Assembly (NCBI RefSeq): GCF_014695715.1 | Contig: NZ_JACJOT010000008.1 | Span: forward strand, 1,240,001-1,304,000 | Direction: 5' to 3' | Length of the DNA stretch: 64,000 nucleotides | Origin: Microcoleus sp. FACHB-68 | GTDB lineage: Bacteria; Cyanobacteriota; Cyanobacteriia; Cyanobacteriales; Oscillatoriaceae | Part shown: piece after piece, positions 44,793-52,385 of the stretch | Layout of the letters: each line of letters opens with the position of its first letter | How positions within the stretch are numbered: position 1 is the stretch's first letter | The notes under the pieces: model-generated | The model's database searches: none | Seen by the model: the letters and a program-made list of their open reading frames with translations, nothing else | Told to the model about the DNA's origin: nothing | Translations under genes and position numbers: made by a program

Positions 44793-45956
44793 GTGGCAAC
44801 AGATCCTTATGCTTGGATAGAACAATGTCTGACGACGATTCATCGCGCCGGCTGGTATCGTTCTGTGCAAACAATTGAAAACCGGCCTGGTGCAACTGTT
44901 TTGCTAGAAGGGCGTGAGGTGATCAACTTTGCCGGCAATGATTATCTCGGACTTGCCGGTGATCCGCGCTTAATTCAAGCCGCAATAAATGCTACACAAG
45001 AATACGGCACCGGCAGCACCGGCTCTCGATTAATTACGGGGCATCGGGAATTACACCGGCAGCTAGAATGTGGGATTGCAAAGCTGAAGCAAACCGAAGA
45101 CGCCCTTGTTTTCAGTTCCGGTTATCTGGCAAACTTGGGGGCGATCACCGCCTTAGTCGGCAAACGTGACTTGATTCTGGGCGATCAATACAACCACTCC
45201 AGCCTGAAAAATGGGGCGATTTTGAGCGGTGCAACGGTTTTGGAGTACCGTCACAACGATATTGAGGATTTAAAAAAACAACTGAATCAACACCGGCAAC
45301 TCTACCGACGCTGCCTGCTCCTCACTGACAGTATCTTTAGCATGGATGGAGATATTTGTCAATTGCCGCAACTTTTGGAACTGGCACAAACGTTTAGCTG
45401 TATGGTGCTGGTGGATGAAGCGCATGGCACCGGCGTTTTCGGGACAAGGGGTGCCGGTTGTGTGGAACATTTCGGCTGCACAGGGCAACCGCTGATTCAA
45501 ATGGGCACCTTGAGCAAAGCCTTGGGCAGTTTAGGCGGATATATTGCCGGTTCGGCTGGTTTAATAGACTTTTTGCGGAATCGCGCATCTAGCTGGATTT
45601 ATACCACCGGACTTTCGCCGGCAGACACAGCAGCCGCGTTAGCAGCGATTGCCATTGTCCAACAAGAACCGGAACGCCGCCGCCGGTTGTGGCAAAATGT
45701 GGCTGATTTGCAACAGTCGCTCAAAGCAGTTGGGATTGTTCCGCTTTTTCAAGAGTCTCCGATTGTGTGCGTGCCGGTGAAAGACGCCAAAGAAGCAATT
45801 GCCACTGGAAAATATTTAAAAGAAAGGGGAATTTTTGCCGGCACTATTCGCCCTCCCACTGTTCCCACGAGCAGAATACGGATAACCTTAATGGCAACCC
45901 ATGAGCCGGTGCATATTCAACAATTAGTTGCTGCTCTAACCTGTTTAAAATTGTAG
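44793..45956 (+). CDS. bioF: 8-amino-7-oxononanoate synthase
   Basis: 387-residue PLP-dependent enzyme of biotin synthesis that condenses pimeloyl-thioester with alanine. '[20 protein letters not shown]', '[21 protein letters not shown]' and '[17 protein letters not shown]' are present. The PLP lysine is K242 in '[16 protein letters not shown]'. The start is GTG at 44793. The length is normal. No other bio gene is in the window. The family overlaps with other alpha-oxoamine synthases, but the match to BioF motifs is good. Confidence 0.9.
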   Translation: MATDPYAWIEQCLTTIHRAGWYRSVQTIENRPGATVLLEGREVINFAGNDYLGLAGDPRLIQAAINATQEYGTGSTGSRLITGHRELHRQLECGIAKLKQTEDALVFSSGYLANLGAITALVGKRDLILGDQYNHSSLKNGAILSGATVLEYRHNDIEDLKKQLNQHRQLYRRCLLLTDSIFSMDGDICQLPQLLELAQTFSCMVLVDEAHGTGVFGTRGAGCVEHFGCTGQPLIQMGTLSKALGSLGGYIAGSAGLIDFLRNRASSWIYTTGLSPADTAAALAAIAIVQQEPERRRRLWQNVADLQQSLKAVGIVPLFQESPIVCVPVKDAKEAIATGKYLKERGIFAGTIRPPTVPTSRIRITLMATHEPVHIQQLVAALTCLKL

Positions 45957-45983
45957 ATTTTGAATAGAAGTGGAATAAAAAAA

Positions 45984-46013
45984 GCCTGTTACTAATTGAA
46001 GTAACAAGCTTTT
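45984..46013 (+). terminator. terminator of bioF
   Basis: TGTTACT (45987-45993) pairs with AGTAACA (46000-46006), extended by outer GC/GC bases, and is followed by a short T-run. Confidence 0.75.
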
Positions 46014-46084
46014 GACTCGTTTTGAGATTTTACGGATTAAGATTGCCTGTTTTGACCAAACTGAAAAGCTAAAAAAGTTTGCCT

Positions 46085-46702
46085 TTACTGTGGGCTTTTG
46101 GTCTCAGTGTTTTCAGTTTCCTTTTCAACTTCCTTGTCAGCTTCCGGGGTTGTTGTGTCCGTGCTGCTAGCTCCCGGCGTTGTTGTGTCGGTGTCGTTTG
46201 CTGCCGGCGTTGTTGTGTCGGTGTCGTTGGCTGCCGGCCCAGATGTTGCTGAGGCAAGGGTTGCTTTATTGGTAACCGTGTTAACACCCTTGACTTCCTT
46301 CGCCAAAGTGTCGATCTGGGTCAACTGCTCTTCAGTCTCAACCGTGCCGGTGATCGTCACAGCACCTTCATCAGTGGCAGCAACCGTTAATTGGCTGGAA
46401 GGAAGGTTAGTTTCGAGGGTATTGCGAACTTTACTTTCAATGTCGTCTTCGCTGATATCTTGCGGGTTTCCAACGGCTTCATTGCGCTGATCCCGCGCTC
46501 GGTCGTCTGAGGATATTTGAGCTTGACGGGTTTCGCTCGCCGCGTCGTTTCTAGTCTCGCGAGCGCTTTCTGCATCCGGAGCTATGGTAGCGGTTTCATT
46601 GGTGGAATTGGGAGCGTCAGAGCTTGTCTTAGAAGTGTCTTGGCAAGCAGCAGCACCTAGGACTAAAGCACCGCTCAGTAGAAATGGAATGAACTTTTTC
46701 AT
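46085..46702 (-). CDS. BON-domain lipoprotein, first copy
   Basis: 205 residues from ATG 46702. The signal peptide ends in lipobox LGAAAC. An acidic linker contains 'ARDQRNEAVGN'. One BON domain spans about residues 85-150 ('ISEDDIESKVRNTLETNLPSSQLTVAATDEGAVTITGTVETEEQLTQIDTLAKEVKGVNTVTN'). The Thr/Asp-rich tail has repeats of the type PAANDTDTTT. BON domains bind membranes or ligands, and such lipoproteins are often osmotically or stress induced. It lies downstream of the general-stress gene at 46956 on the same strand. This pair is duplicated at 48333/48877. Confidence 0.83.
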   Translation of the reverse strand: MKKFIPFLLSGALVLGAAACQDTSKTSSDAPNSTNETATIAPDAESARETRNDAASETRQAQISSDDRARDQRNEAVGNPQDISEDDIESKVRNTLETNLPSSQLTVAATDEGAVTITGTVETEEQLTQIDTLAKEVKGVNTVTNKATLASATSGPAANDTDTTTPAANDTDTTTPGASSTDTTTPEADKEVEKETENTETKSPQ

Positions 46703-46841
46703 TGTGTACTTTTCTCCTTGGGACTGGCCAGGGTATCTGTGATTTTGAGAAATTTTACACTCATTTTTTTTGCTTGACAAGTAGCTAATTGAATGGTCTG
46801 ATCTTTGGGAAAAAATATTGTTTTATACCCGCTAAAAAATT

Positions 46842-46879
46842 GGAGCTTCTAGAGCATTAAATAATTTTAGAAGCTCCAA
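46842..46879 (-). terminator. terminator of the double general-stress gene
   Basis: GGAGCTTCTA (46842-46851) pairs perfectly with TAGAAGCTCC (46868-46877). On the minus strand it is followed by AATTTTTT, so it terminates the gene at 46956-48158 and separates it from the BON lipoprotein gene. Confidence 0.82.
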
Positions 46880-46955
46880 TATCCGACTTTTTAGAGATTT
46901 ACCGTTCAATTAGCAACTGCCTGTCAGGCAAAGAATGAGGCTGGATCTAGAGTTA

Positions 46956-48158
46956 TCAACGACCTAGGTTCTCAGCATTGCGGTCATAAACCGTTTCCGG
47001 GAAAGGCACGCCAGGAGCGCCGGTTGTGGCGTAGGCTGCATCAGCGCGATTAGGGTTGGGGGCATCATACACACCCCACTCCTCAATGCCTCGATGGTTG
47101 AGAATTGTGTCGGCGTGGCGAACCTCATCTTCAGATCCATTCACCATCACCAGATAGTCACCCTTCGCCACGCGATCACCGTAAACTTTGGCTCGCTCTT
47201 CAGGAATTCCCAAACCAACTAATGCACCAATCAAACTGCCGGCTGTTGCGCCAATGGCAGTACCGGCTAGGGTGGTAGCAATTGCAGTGGCTTCAGCACC
47301 GGCTAGCATGATTGGCCCAATGCCGGGAATTGCTAGGGCACCCAAGCCGACTAGCAAGCCGGTGATCCCGCCCAGTGCACCACCTGTCAGTGCGCCGGCG
47401 GTTGCGCCTTCGTCAGCCTTATTGCCCACGCTATCCTTGACATCAACGCCGGCAATCTCTCCCTCGCGATCAGCATCCCGTGCGATCACAGAAACTTTAT
47501 TCATGGAAAAGCCACCATCTCGCAAGTCGTGGAGAGCTCTTTCGGTTTCTGCGCGGCTAGAAAAAACACCGACTGCCCGTTGATGCCGGTCAGCACCTCT
47601 GCCGGTGCTACCCACGGGTGCGTCATAAATGCCCCAATCTTGAATTCCACCACGGCTGAGAATCGATTCTGCCGCATGGATTTGCTCGTCCGTACCTTCC
47701 ACGAGCACTAAATAATCGCCTTTTGAGACGCGCTCATTGTAACCTCTAGCGCGATCTTCAGGAACTCCCAACCCGACCAGTGCGCCAATCAAACCGCCGG
47801 CTGCGGCACCAATCGCGCCACCTACCAGCGCGTCCCCTAAAACAGAGGCCAAAGCGCCGCCAGCCAATACAGGGCCAACTCCCGGAATCGTCAGCGCACT
47901 CAGGCTTCCGATTAAACCGATTAGACCTCCTGTTGCGGCACCCGCTACCGCACCGGCTTTCGCGCCTTCGCCGGCTTCTTGACCCGGACGATCACTCATG
48001 CCAGCGCCGGCTATGTCCTTGCGTCCCCCAGTATCCTGAGCAACGACGGAAACTTTATGCATGGGGAAGCCAGAAGTTCTCAGTTCATTGAGTGCCGCCT
48101 CAGCGTCCCGATAGTGGGAAAAAACACCCACAGCACGTTTGTGTTGACCTATTGCCAT
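46956..48158 (-). CDS. general-stress protein with duplicated glycine-zipper unit
   Basis: 400 residues from ATG 48158, behind GGAGGAAGG. It is two copies of a unit of about 190 residues. Each copy starts 'QHKRAVGVFSHYRDAEAALNELRTSGFPMHKVSVVAQD' or 'RHQRAVGVFSSRAETERALHDLRDGGFSMNKVSVIARD' (a GSP17M/YflT-type domain). A Gly/Ala-rich hydrophobic zipper follows ('GAIGAAAGGLIGALVGLGVPE', 'GTAIGATAGSLIGALVGLGIPE'). Each unit ends 'RVSKGDYLVLVEGTDEQIHAAESIL...WGIYDAP'. It is probably a membrane-active stress protein. The single-unit gene at 48877 is its closest relative. Function inferred. Confidence 0.82.
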   Translation of the reverse strand: MAIGQHKRAVGVFSHYRDAEAALNELRTSGFPMHKVSVVAQDTGGRKDIAGAGMSDRPGQEAGEGAKAGAVAGAATGGLIGLIGSLSALTIPGVGPVLAGGALASVLGDALVGGAIGAAAGGLIGALVGLGVPEDRARGYNERVSKGDYLVLVEGTDEQIHAAESILSRGGIQDWGIYDAPVGSTGRGADRHQRAVGVFSSRAETERALHDLRDGGFSMNKVSVIARDADREGEIAGVDVKDSVGNKADEGATAGALTGGALGGITGLLVGLGALAIPGIGPIMLAGAEATAIATTLAGTAIGATAGSLIGALVGLGIPEERAKVYGDRVAKGDYLVMVNGSEDEVRHADTILNHRGIEEWGVYDAPNPNRADAAYATTGAPGVPFPETVYDRNAENLGR

Positions 48159-48332
48159 TTTCCTTCCTCCATTATCTGCAATCTTAGCAGGCAGGCATGA
48201 CACGGTTTTCCAGCCTGTCCCACTTATTTACACACTTTTTGTCAAGCGTATTCATCAGCCCCAAGGGATAACGTCACCCTCTATCAAGAGATAGATGAGT
48301 GAACAGTCCATCGCGAACTACCGTCCTTAGTG

Positions 48333-48827
48333 CTAGTTGTTCTTCTGATCTTTTTGCTGGCTCTTCTCAGGAACTGCCGGTTTTACAGTGGCTTTAACAT
48401 CCACCGTTTTGACCCCTTTAATTTCTTTGGCTAAAGGTTCGATTCTAGCTAGCTGTTCTGGTGTCGGCACAACTCCGGAGATCACCACTGCTCCATCATC
48501 GGCTTTAACTGCTAGAGAACTTGCCGGTAGATTAACTTCCAACTTGCTGCGAATTTCGCTTTCTAAATCGCCATCTGCTCTTTTCAAAGGATCGCCGGCA
48601 ACATTGTTGCGTTGCTCTCTGGCGCGAATATCAGCGTTTGCTTGCGCTCTGCGAACTTCGCTGGTGGCATCAGCCTTATTTTCTTCAGCGGTTTCAGCTT
48701 TTGGGGCGTTGGGGTTCGTGTTTGCAGTGGTATCGGGAGCATTGGAACTCGTTTTAGCCACGTCATTGCAAGCCGCTGCAGTTAAAACTAATAGACCGCT
48801 GAGTAAAAATGTTGTTAGCTTTTTCAT
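48333..48827 (-). CDS. BON-domain lipoprotein, second copy
   Basis: 164 residues from ATG 48827, behind AAGGAGAAGG. The signal peptide ends in lipobox LTAAAC. The linker contains 'IRAREQRNNVAGD', which parallels the first copy. The BON domain is 'ADGDLESEIRSKLEVNLPASSLAVKADDGAVVISGVVPTPEQLARIEPLAKEIKGVKTVDVK'. The tail is shorter than in the copy at 46085, without the Thr/Asp repeats. It follows the general-stress gene at 48877 by 49 bp and is probably co-transcribed with it. Confidence 0.83.
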   Translation of the reverse strand: MKKLTTFLLSGLLVLTAAACNDVAKTSSNAPDTTANTNPNAPKAETAEENKADATSEVRRAQANADIRAREQRNNVAGDPLKRADGDLESEIRSKLEVNLPASSLAVKADDGAVVISGVVPTPEQLARIEPLAKEIKGVKTVDVKATVKPAVPEKSQQKDQKNN

Positions 48828-48876
48828 TTTCCTTCTCCTTAATGTATTCACCAAACTTTTTGGTGACTAGGGTTAG

Positions 48877-49467
48877 TTACATCCCCATCCAAGTGTCTGA
48901 TGGTAAATCACTGATTTGTTTTCTTTGAGCGTCGTAGATGATTAAGTCTTCAATCTGCCGCTCTGTCAGAATGTTTTGAGCAATGGCAATCTCTTCTTCT
49001 GTGCCTTCTGCCATTACCAAATAGGCTCCGCGCGAGACTCGTTCGTAATAACTTTTTGCTTGAGCTTCGGGAATGCCCAAACCAACAAAAGCCCCCATAA
49101 AACTACCCGCAGCAGTACCAATTGCACTCCCTGCCAGCGTGGTTGCCAGGGCAGTTGCTTCCGCACCGGCTAGCATAATTGGCCCAATTCCGGGAATTGC
49201 GAGAATGCCCAACCCGACCAGTAAGCCGGCTACTGTCCCCAAAGCCCCACCAGTAAACGCACCTGTCGCGGTGTTTTCTTCCGCTTGATTGCCACTTTCG
49301 GTGCTTTTAACCAAGTTGGCAATCTCCCTATCTTCTTCAGTATTTCTGGAAATTACAGAAATCTTTTCTATGGGAAAACCGGCTGTTTTTAGTTCCGTCA
49401 GTGCCGCAACAGCATCTTCGATTTTGGCAAATATGCCGACAGCGCGTTTGGTTAGAGGCAAACCCAT
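48877..49467 (-). CDS. general-stress protein with single glycine-zipper unit
   Basis: 196 residues. It has the N-terminal domain 'TKRAVGIFAKIEDAVAALTELKTAGFPIEKISVISRN' and a Gly/Ala zipper with 'GLLVGLGILAIPGIGPIMLAGAEATALATTLAGSAIGTAAGSFMGAFVGLGIPE'. The end is 'RVSRGAYLVMAEGTEEEIAIAQNILTERQIEDLIIYDAQ'. It closely matches each half of the 400-residue protein at 46956, especially the second half ('IPGIGPIMLAGAEATAIATTLAGTAIG'). It is the first gene of the leftward block. Stress-related role by family. Confidence 0.8.
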   Translation of the reverse strand: MGLPLTKRAVGIFAKIEDAVAALTELKTAGFPIEKISVISRNTEEDREIANLVKSTESGNQAEENTATGAFTGGALGTVAGLLVGLGILAIPGIGPIMLAGAEATALATTLAGSAIGTAAGSFMGAFVGLGIPEAQAKSYYERVSRGAYLVMAEGTEEEIAIAQNILTERQIEDLIIYDAQRKQISDLPSDTWMGM

Positions 49468-49884
49468 TTGCTTTTTCTAGGGAGTTGAAACAGTGAATAA
49501 AAAATCAGTTTTATACGTTTATATTAAGTAGGTTATGCACAAGAGTTCATCAGCCTTTAGGGGTAATTTAAGGCTCTGCCGGTAGAGAGATAAAATAGTA
49601 AAAATGAAATCTTCCTTGCAAAGACATCAATTGGTTACTAGCACAATGTCATGGGGAAAAGGGTGTGAGTCAGTTAGCGTCTGGCTGTTTGAGCTACGCA
49701 AAGCAGCGCTATCGCCTCTCGGTGTACAGTTAGCGCTTTAGCGGTGTTGGAGACAACAGTTGAAGGGAATTGAGCCGCAGTTCATCCCGCCAGGGTGTTC
49801 AAATCATTGCCTCACCCTTGTTAAAGCCGGCTAAGGGCAAGAAAATCTTACGTTGATTGAAAGTCTTAATGATAAATTCCAAAT
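49468..49884. other. intergenic region
   Basis: About 415 bp. It contains a repeat-like word 'GCTACGCAAAGCAGCGCTATCGCC' region at about 49693, related to other CGCTGCGC-type repeats in the window. No gene is seen. Confidence 0.5.
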
Positions 49885-52377
49885 TTACTGCCAATTGCCT
49901 ACTAGAATGTACGGTGCCCATTTCATTGGTTGAAGGGCAGGGTAATCATCCATCAGCTTTAATTGGGCTTTTCGTAGGGCTTCTGCTTTGGCAATTTTAG
50001 GATTTGCTTTTAACTGTTTATAAAATTCCTCGACTAACTGAGCGCTAGAATTGTCGTTTACTAGCCATAAAGAAGCAATGGTACTGCGCGCGCCGGCTTT
50101 CACCGCAACTCCCGCAATTCCCAAAGTCGCTCGTTTATCTCCCTTAGCAGTTTCACAGGCAGAAAGAATCAGCAATTCAAGCTTGTTAGAAGTTTTTTGA
50201 TCACTAATTCGCAAGATGCTATCTAAATCTTTAACTTTGAGACTTTTGCCCCAAACATCAATATAAGTTTGATTAGGATCAGAACTAAATTTCCCGTGCG
50301 TTGCGATATGAACTACAGAGACGGGATCTGATTTAATTGTTGCTTGGAAAGTCATTTCAGTAAAATTTTCATTCAGAAGAACCTGACTCTGCTTAGGCAC
50401 TTGTTCTTGAATTTTCTGAAGCTCATTTTCAACCTGGGGAAGCGGGGTGGACTTGTTAAATATTTGTCCTTTGCTAACGCCGGCAGCTAAGACATTTAAG
50501 TTTTTCTGTGTGAGAGCTTGGGCACTTAGTAGTTGCAACCCCGGTGCTAAAGCTAAATTATAATTTTTTTTGATTAAATATTGCTTAGTCTTTCTATCGT
50601 AAAGAGCCGCCATTGGTATATTGCGTAAAGAGCCATCCAGCACAAAGACTAACGCACTTACCTCAGCCTTTTGTAAATCTTGCTCTGCCTCTCGAATTAA
50701 CCAATCATAAACTTTTGCCGGCAATTCTTTATCTTCTTCTGTCAGATGAGAACTTTTAAGTTTTATGAGTAAATTCTCTAAATCCTTTTCTACTTTATCT
50801 TGACTAACTGCCGTTGAGTAGTAACGCAGTTCTTGTTTAGGCAACTTGAGAATAACTGCCAATTTATTTTCCAAAATAATAGAATAAAGAATCGCTGCTT
50901 TTGATTCTGATTTATTAACAATTTCGTCGATCTGTTCCGGTTTTGCATCTGCACAAGCATCTCTAAAAAAATCATCCAGTTCAGCAAGCTGCAATCCTTC
51001 AATGACATCACGAGCAAGAATCAAAGATTCTTGTTTTGGCGTTTCCGGTTGCAAAAGTAAATCAACTAACTCCCGATACACCGGCTCTACTTCATCCCGA
51101 AAGGAAAATTGAACATCTCGATTGAGAGAAGACAAATCTTTGCGTAATGATTGAAGGTTGTTAAAGGCAGTAGTGTAAGCGGCGATGGCTTCCGGATTAT
51201 CTTCTTTAATTTTTCGGCTAATTCGTCCTAGTTGCCATTGCAACCGATAAGTAATCTCCTCTGCTTGAATAGACTGAGCGAGGTTTAATGCTTCTTCAGT
51301 TAATTTTTTAGCGATTGACCATTGCTGGTTTATTTCGTATAATTCCCCAAGATTGCCAAGCGCGTAGGATTGCAATTTCACATCTTTTAAATTTTCAGCT
51401 TCTTGCGCGGCTGTATATAATAGCTGTCCAATATACTTCCAGTCAGGCTTAACCGAGTTAGACAACACACTTTTTTCTGTCTGGGTTTTCCCTTGACAAA
51501 GCTTCATAATCGGGGGATGAGGCGTTGGGATTCGTTGTCGTTCTTCTTGCCCTATTTCTTGCAAATTTATGCAAATTAAACTTTGAGCAAAATCGAGACG
51601 AATATAATTTTTTTCAGAAGTGAGGGGTAATGAATCTATCGCTAATTGAACTTCTTGCCACAAATCACTGAGATCAAGTTCATAATTTGTTTCTACCAAT
51701 AAGCTTAATTTGTTTAATTTTGCCTGTAAAGCTGTTAGATTACTTGAGGAGTTTATTACCTTTTCATAGGATTTTAAAGCAACTTTATAGTAGTTTTCTG
51801 GGCGTAGTGAATCAATCGATAAATTTTCTTCGAGGTTGGGTAAGTTAATAATTAATTCTTCTGCTCGCTTGCCTAAAGCTCGTTGCGTATTGCCCAAACT
51901 AAGATAAGCGGCGCTGATGAAGTCTGGATCTATCAAGACTCTTTCAGACATTTCTAAAGTTTGCTTTAAAACCGTTTCAGAATTTTTAAGAGCGCCCATT
52001 ACTCGCAAAAGCTCGCCTAAGTTAGTTAAACCGGCTACTCTCAGCGACGTGACAGGGACATTTTTAAGAATTTGCGTAGTTTCTGCAGGCGTTATCTCGT
52101 CATCTATTAACTTATTGCAGTTAAAATCTGGAATTTCTAGTGCTTGAAGTAATGTTTTGCAAGCTTGCCGGTAACGTCCATCTGCTTGCAATTTACGGGC
52201 ATCATCGAGCCGGCTGCGCGTAATTTCTTCCCCCCCAAACGCTTGAGTGTAGGTATTAACCGAGTTAGCCTGAGAAACTTTTGCCAATGCCGGCAACCCA
52301 GCCACCCACAGAAATGCAAAAAGTGCGGTTAGTAAAAACCTGAAAAATTTTTGCCTAAAAAATTGATTAAGTTTCAT
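49885..52377 (-). CDS. exported TPR-CHAT protein (caspase-like protease fold)
   Basis: 830 residues. A signal peptide (hydrophobic 10-33, 'AGLPALAKV') is followed by TPR-like helices to about 460. A CHAT domain occupies about 540-830. The catalytic dyad of the caspase/separase clan is visible: His in 'VVHIATHGKF' (about 692) and Cys in 'LLILSACETAKGD' (about 739), then 'GVAVKAGARSTIASLWLVNDNSSAQLVEEFYKQL' and 'WAPYILVGNW'. It starts 8 bp after the TpsA-like gene on the same strand, so the two are co-transcribed. It may process or regulate that exoprotein; this is inference. Confidence 0.86.
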   Translation of the reverse strand: MKLNQFFRQKFFRFLLTALFAFLWVAGLPALAKVSQANSVNTYTQAFGGEEITRSRLDDARKLQADGRYRQACKTLLQALEIPDFNCNKLIDDEITPAETTQILKNVPVTSLRVAGLTNLGELLRVMGALKNSETVLKQTLEMSERVLIDPDFISAAYLSLGNTQRALGKRAEELIINLPNLEENLSIDSLRPENYYKVALKSYEKVINSSSNLTALQAKLNKLSLLVETNYELDLSDLWQEVQLAIDSLPLTSEKNYIRLDFAQSLICINLQEIGQEERQRIPTPHPPIMKLCQGKTQTEKSVLSNSVKPDWKYIGQLLYTAAQEAENLKDVKLQSYALGNLGELYEINQQWSIAKKLTEEALNLAQSIQAEEITYRLQWQLGRISRKIKEDNPEAIAAYTTAFNNLQSLRKDLSSLNRDVQFSFRDEVEPVYRELVDLLLQPETPKQESLILARDVIEGLQLAELDDFFRDACADAKPEQIDEIVNKSESKAAILYSIILENKLAVILKLPKQELRYYSTAVSQDKVEKDLENLLIKLKSSHLTEEDKELPAKVYDWLIREAEQDLQKAEVSALVFVLDGSLRNIPMAALYDRKTKQYLIKKNYNLALAPGLQLLSAQALTQKNLNVLAAGVSKGQIFNKSTPLPQVENELQKIQEQVPKQSQVLLNENFTEMTFQATIKSDPVSVVHIATHGKFSSDPNQTYIDVWGKSLKVKDLDSILRISDQKTSNKLELLILSACETAKGDKRATLGIAGVAVKAGARSTIASLWLVNDNSSAQLVEEFYKQLKANPKIAKAEALRKAQLKLMDDYPALQPMKWAPYILVGNWQ

Positions 52378-52385
52378 GGTTTTTA

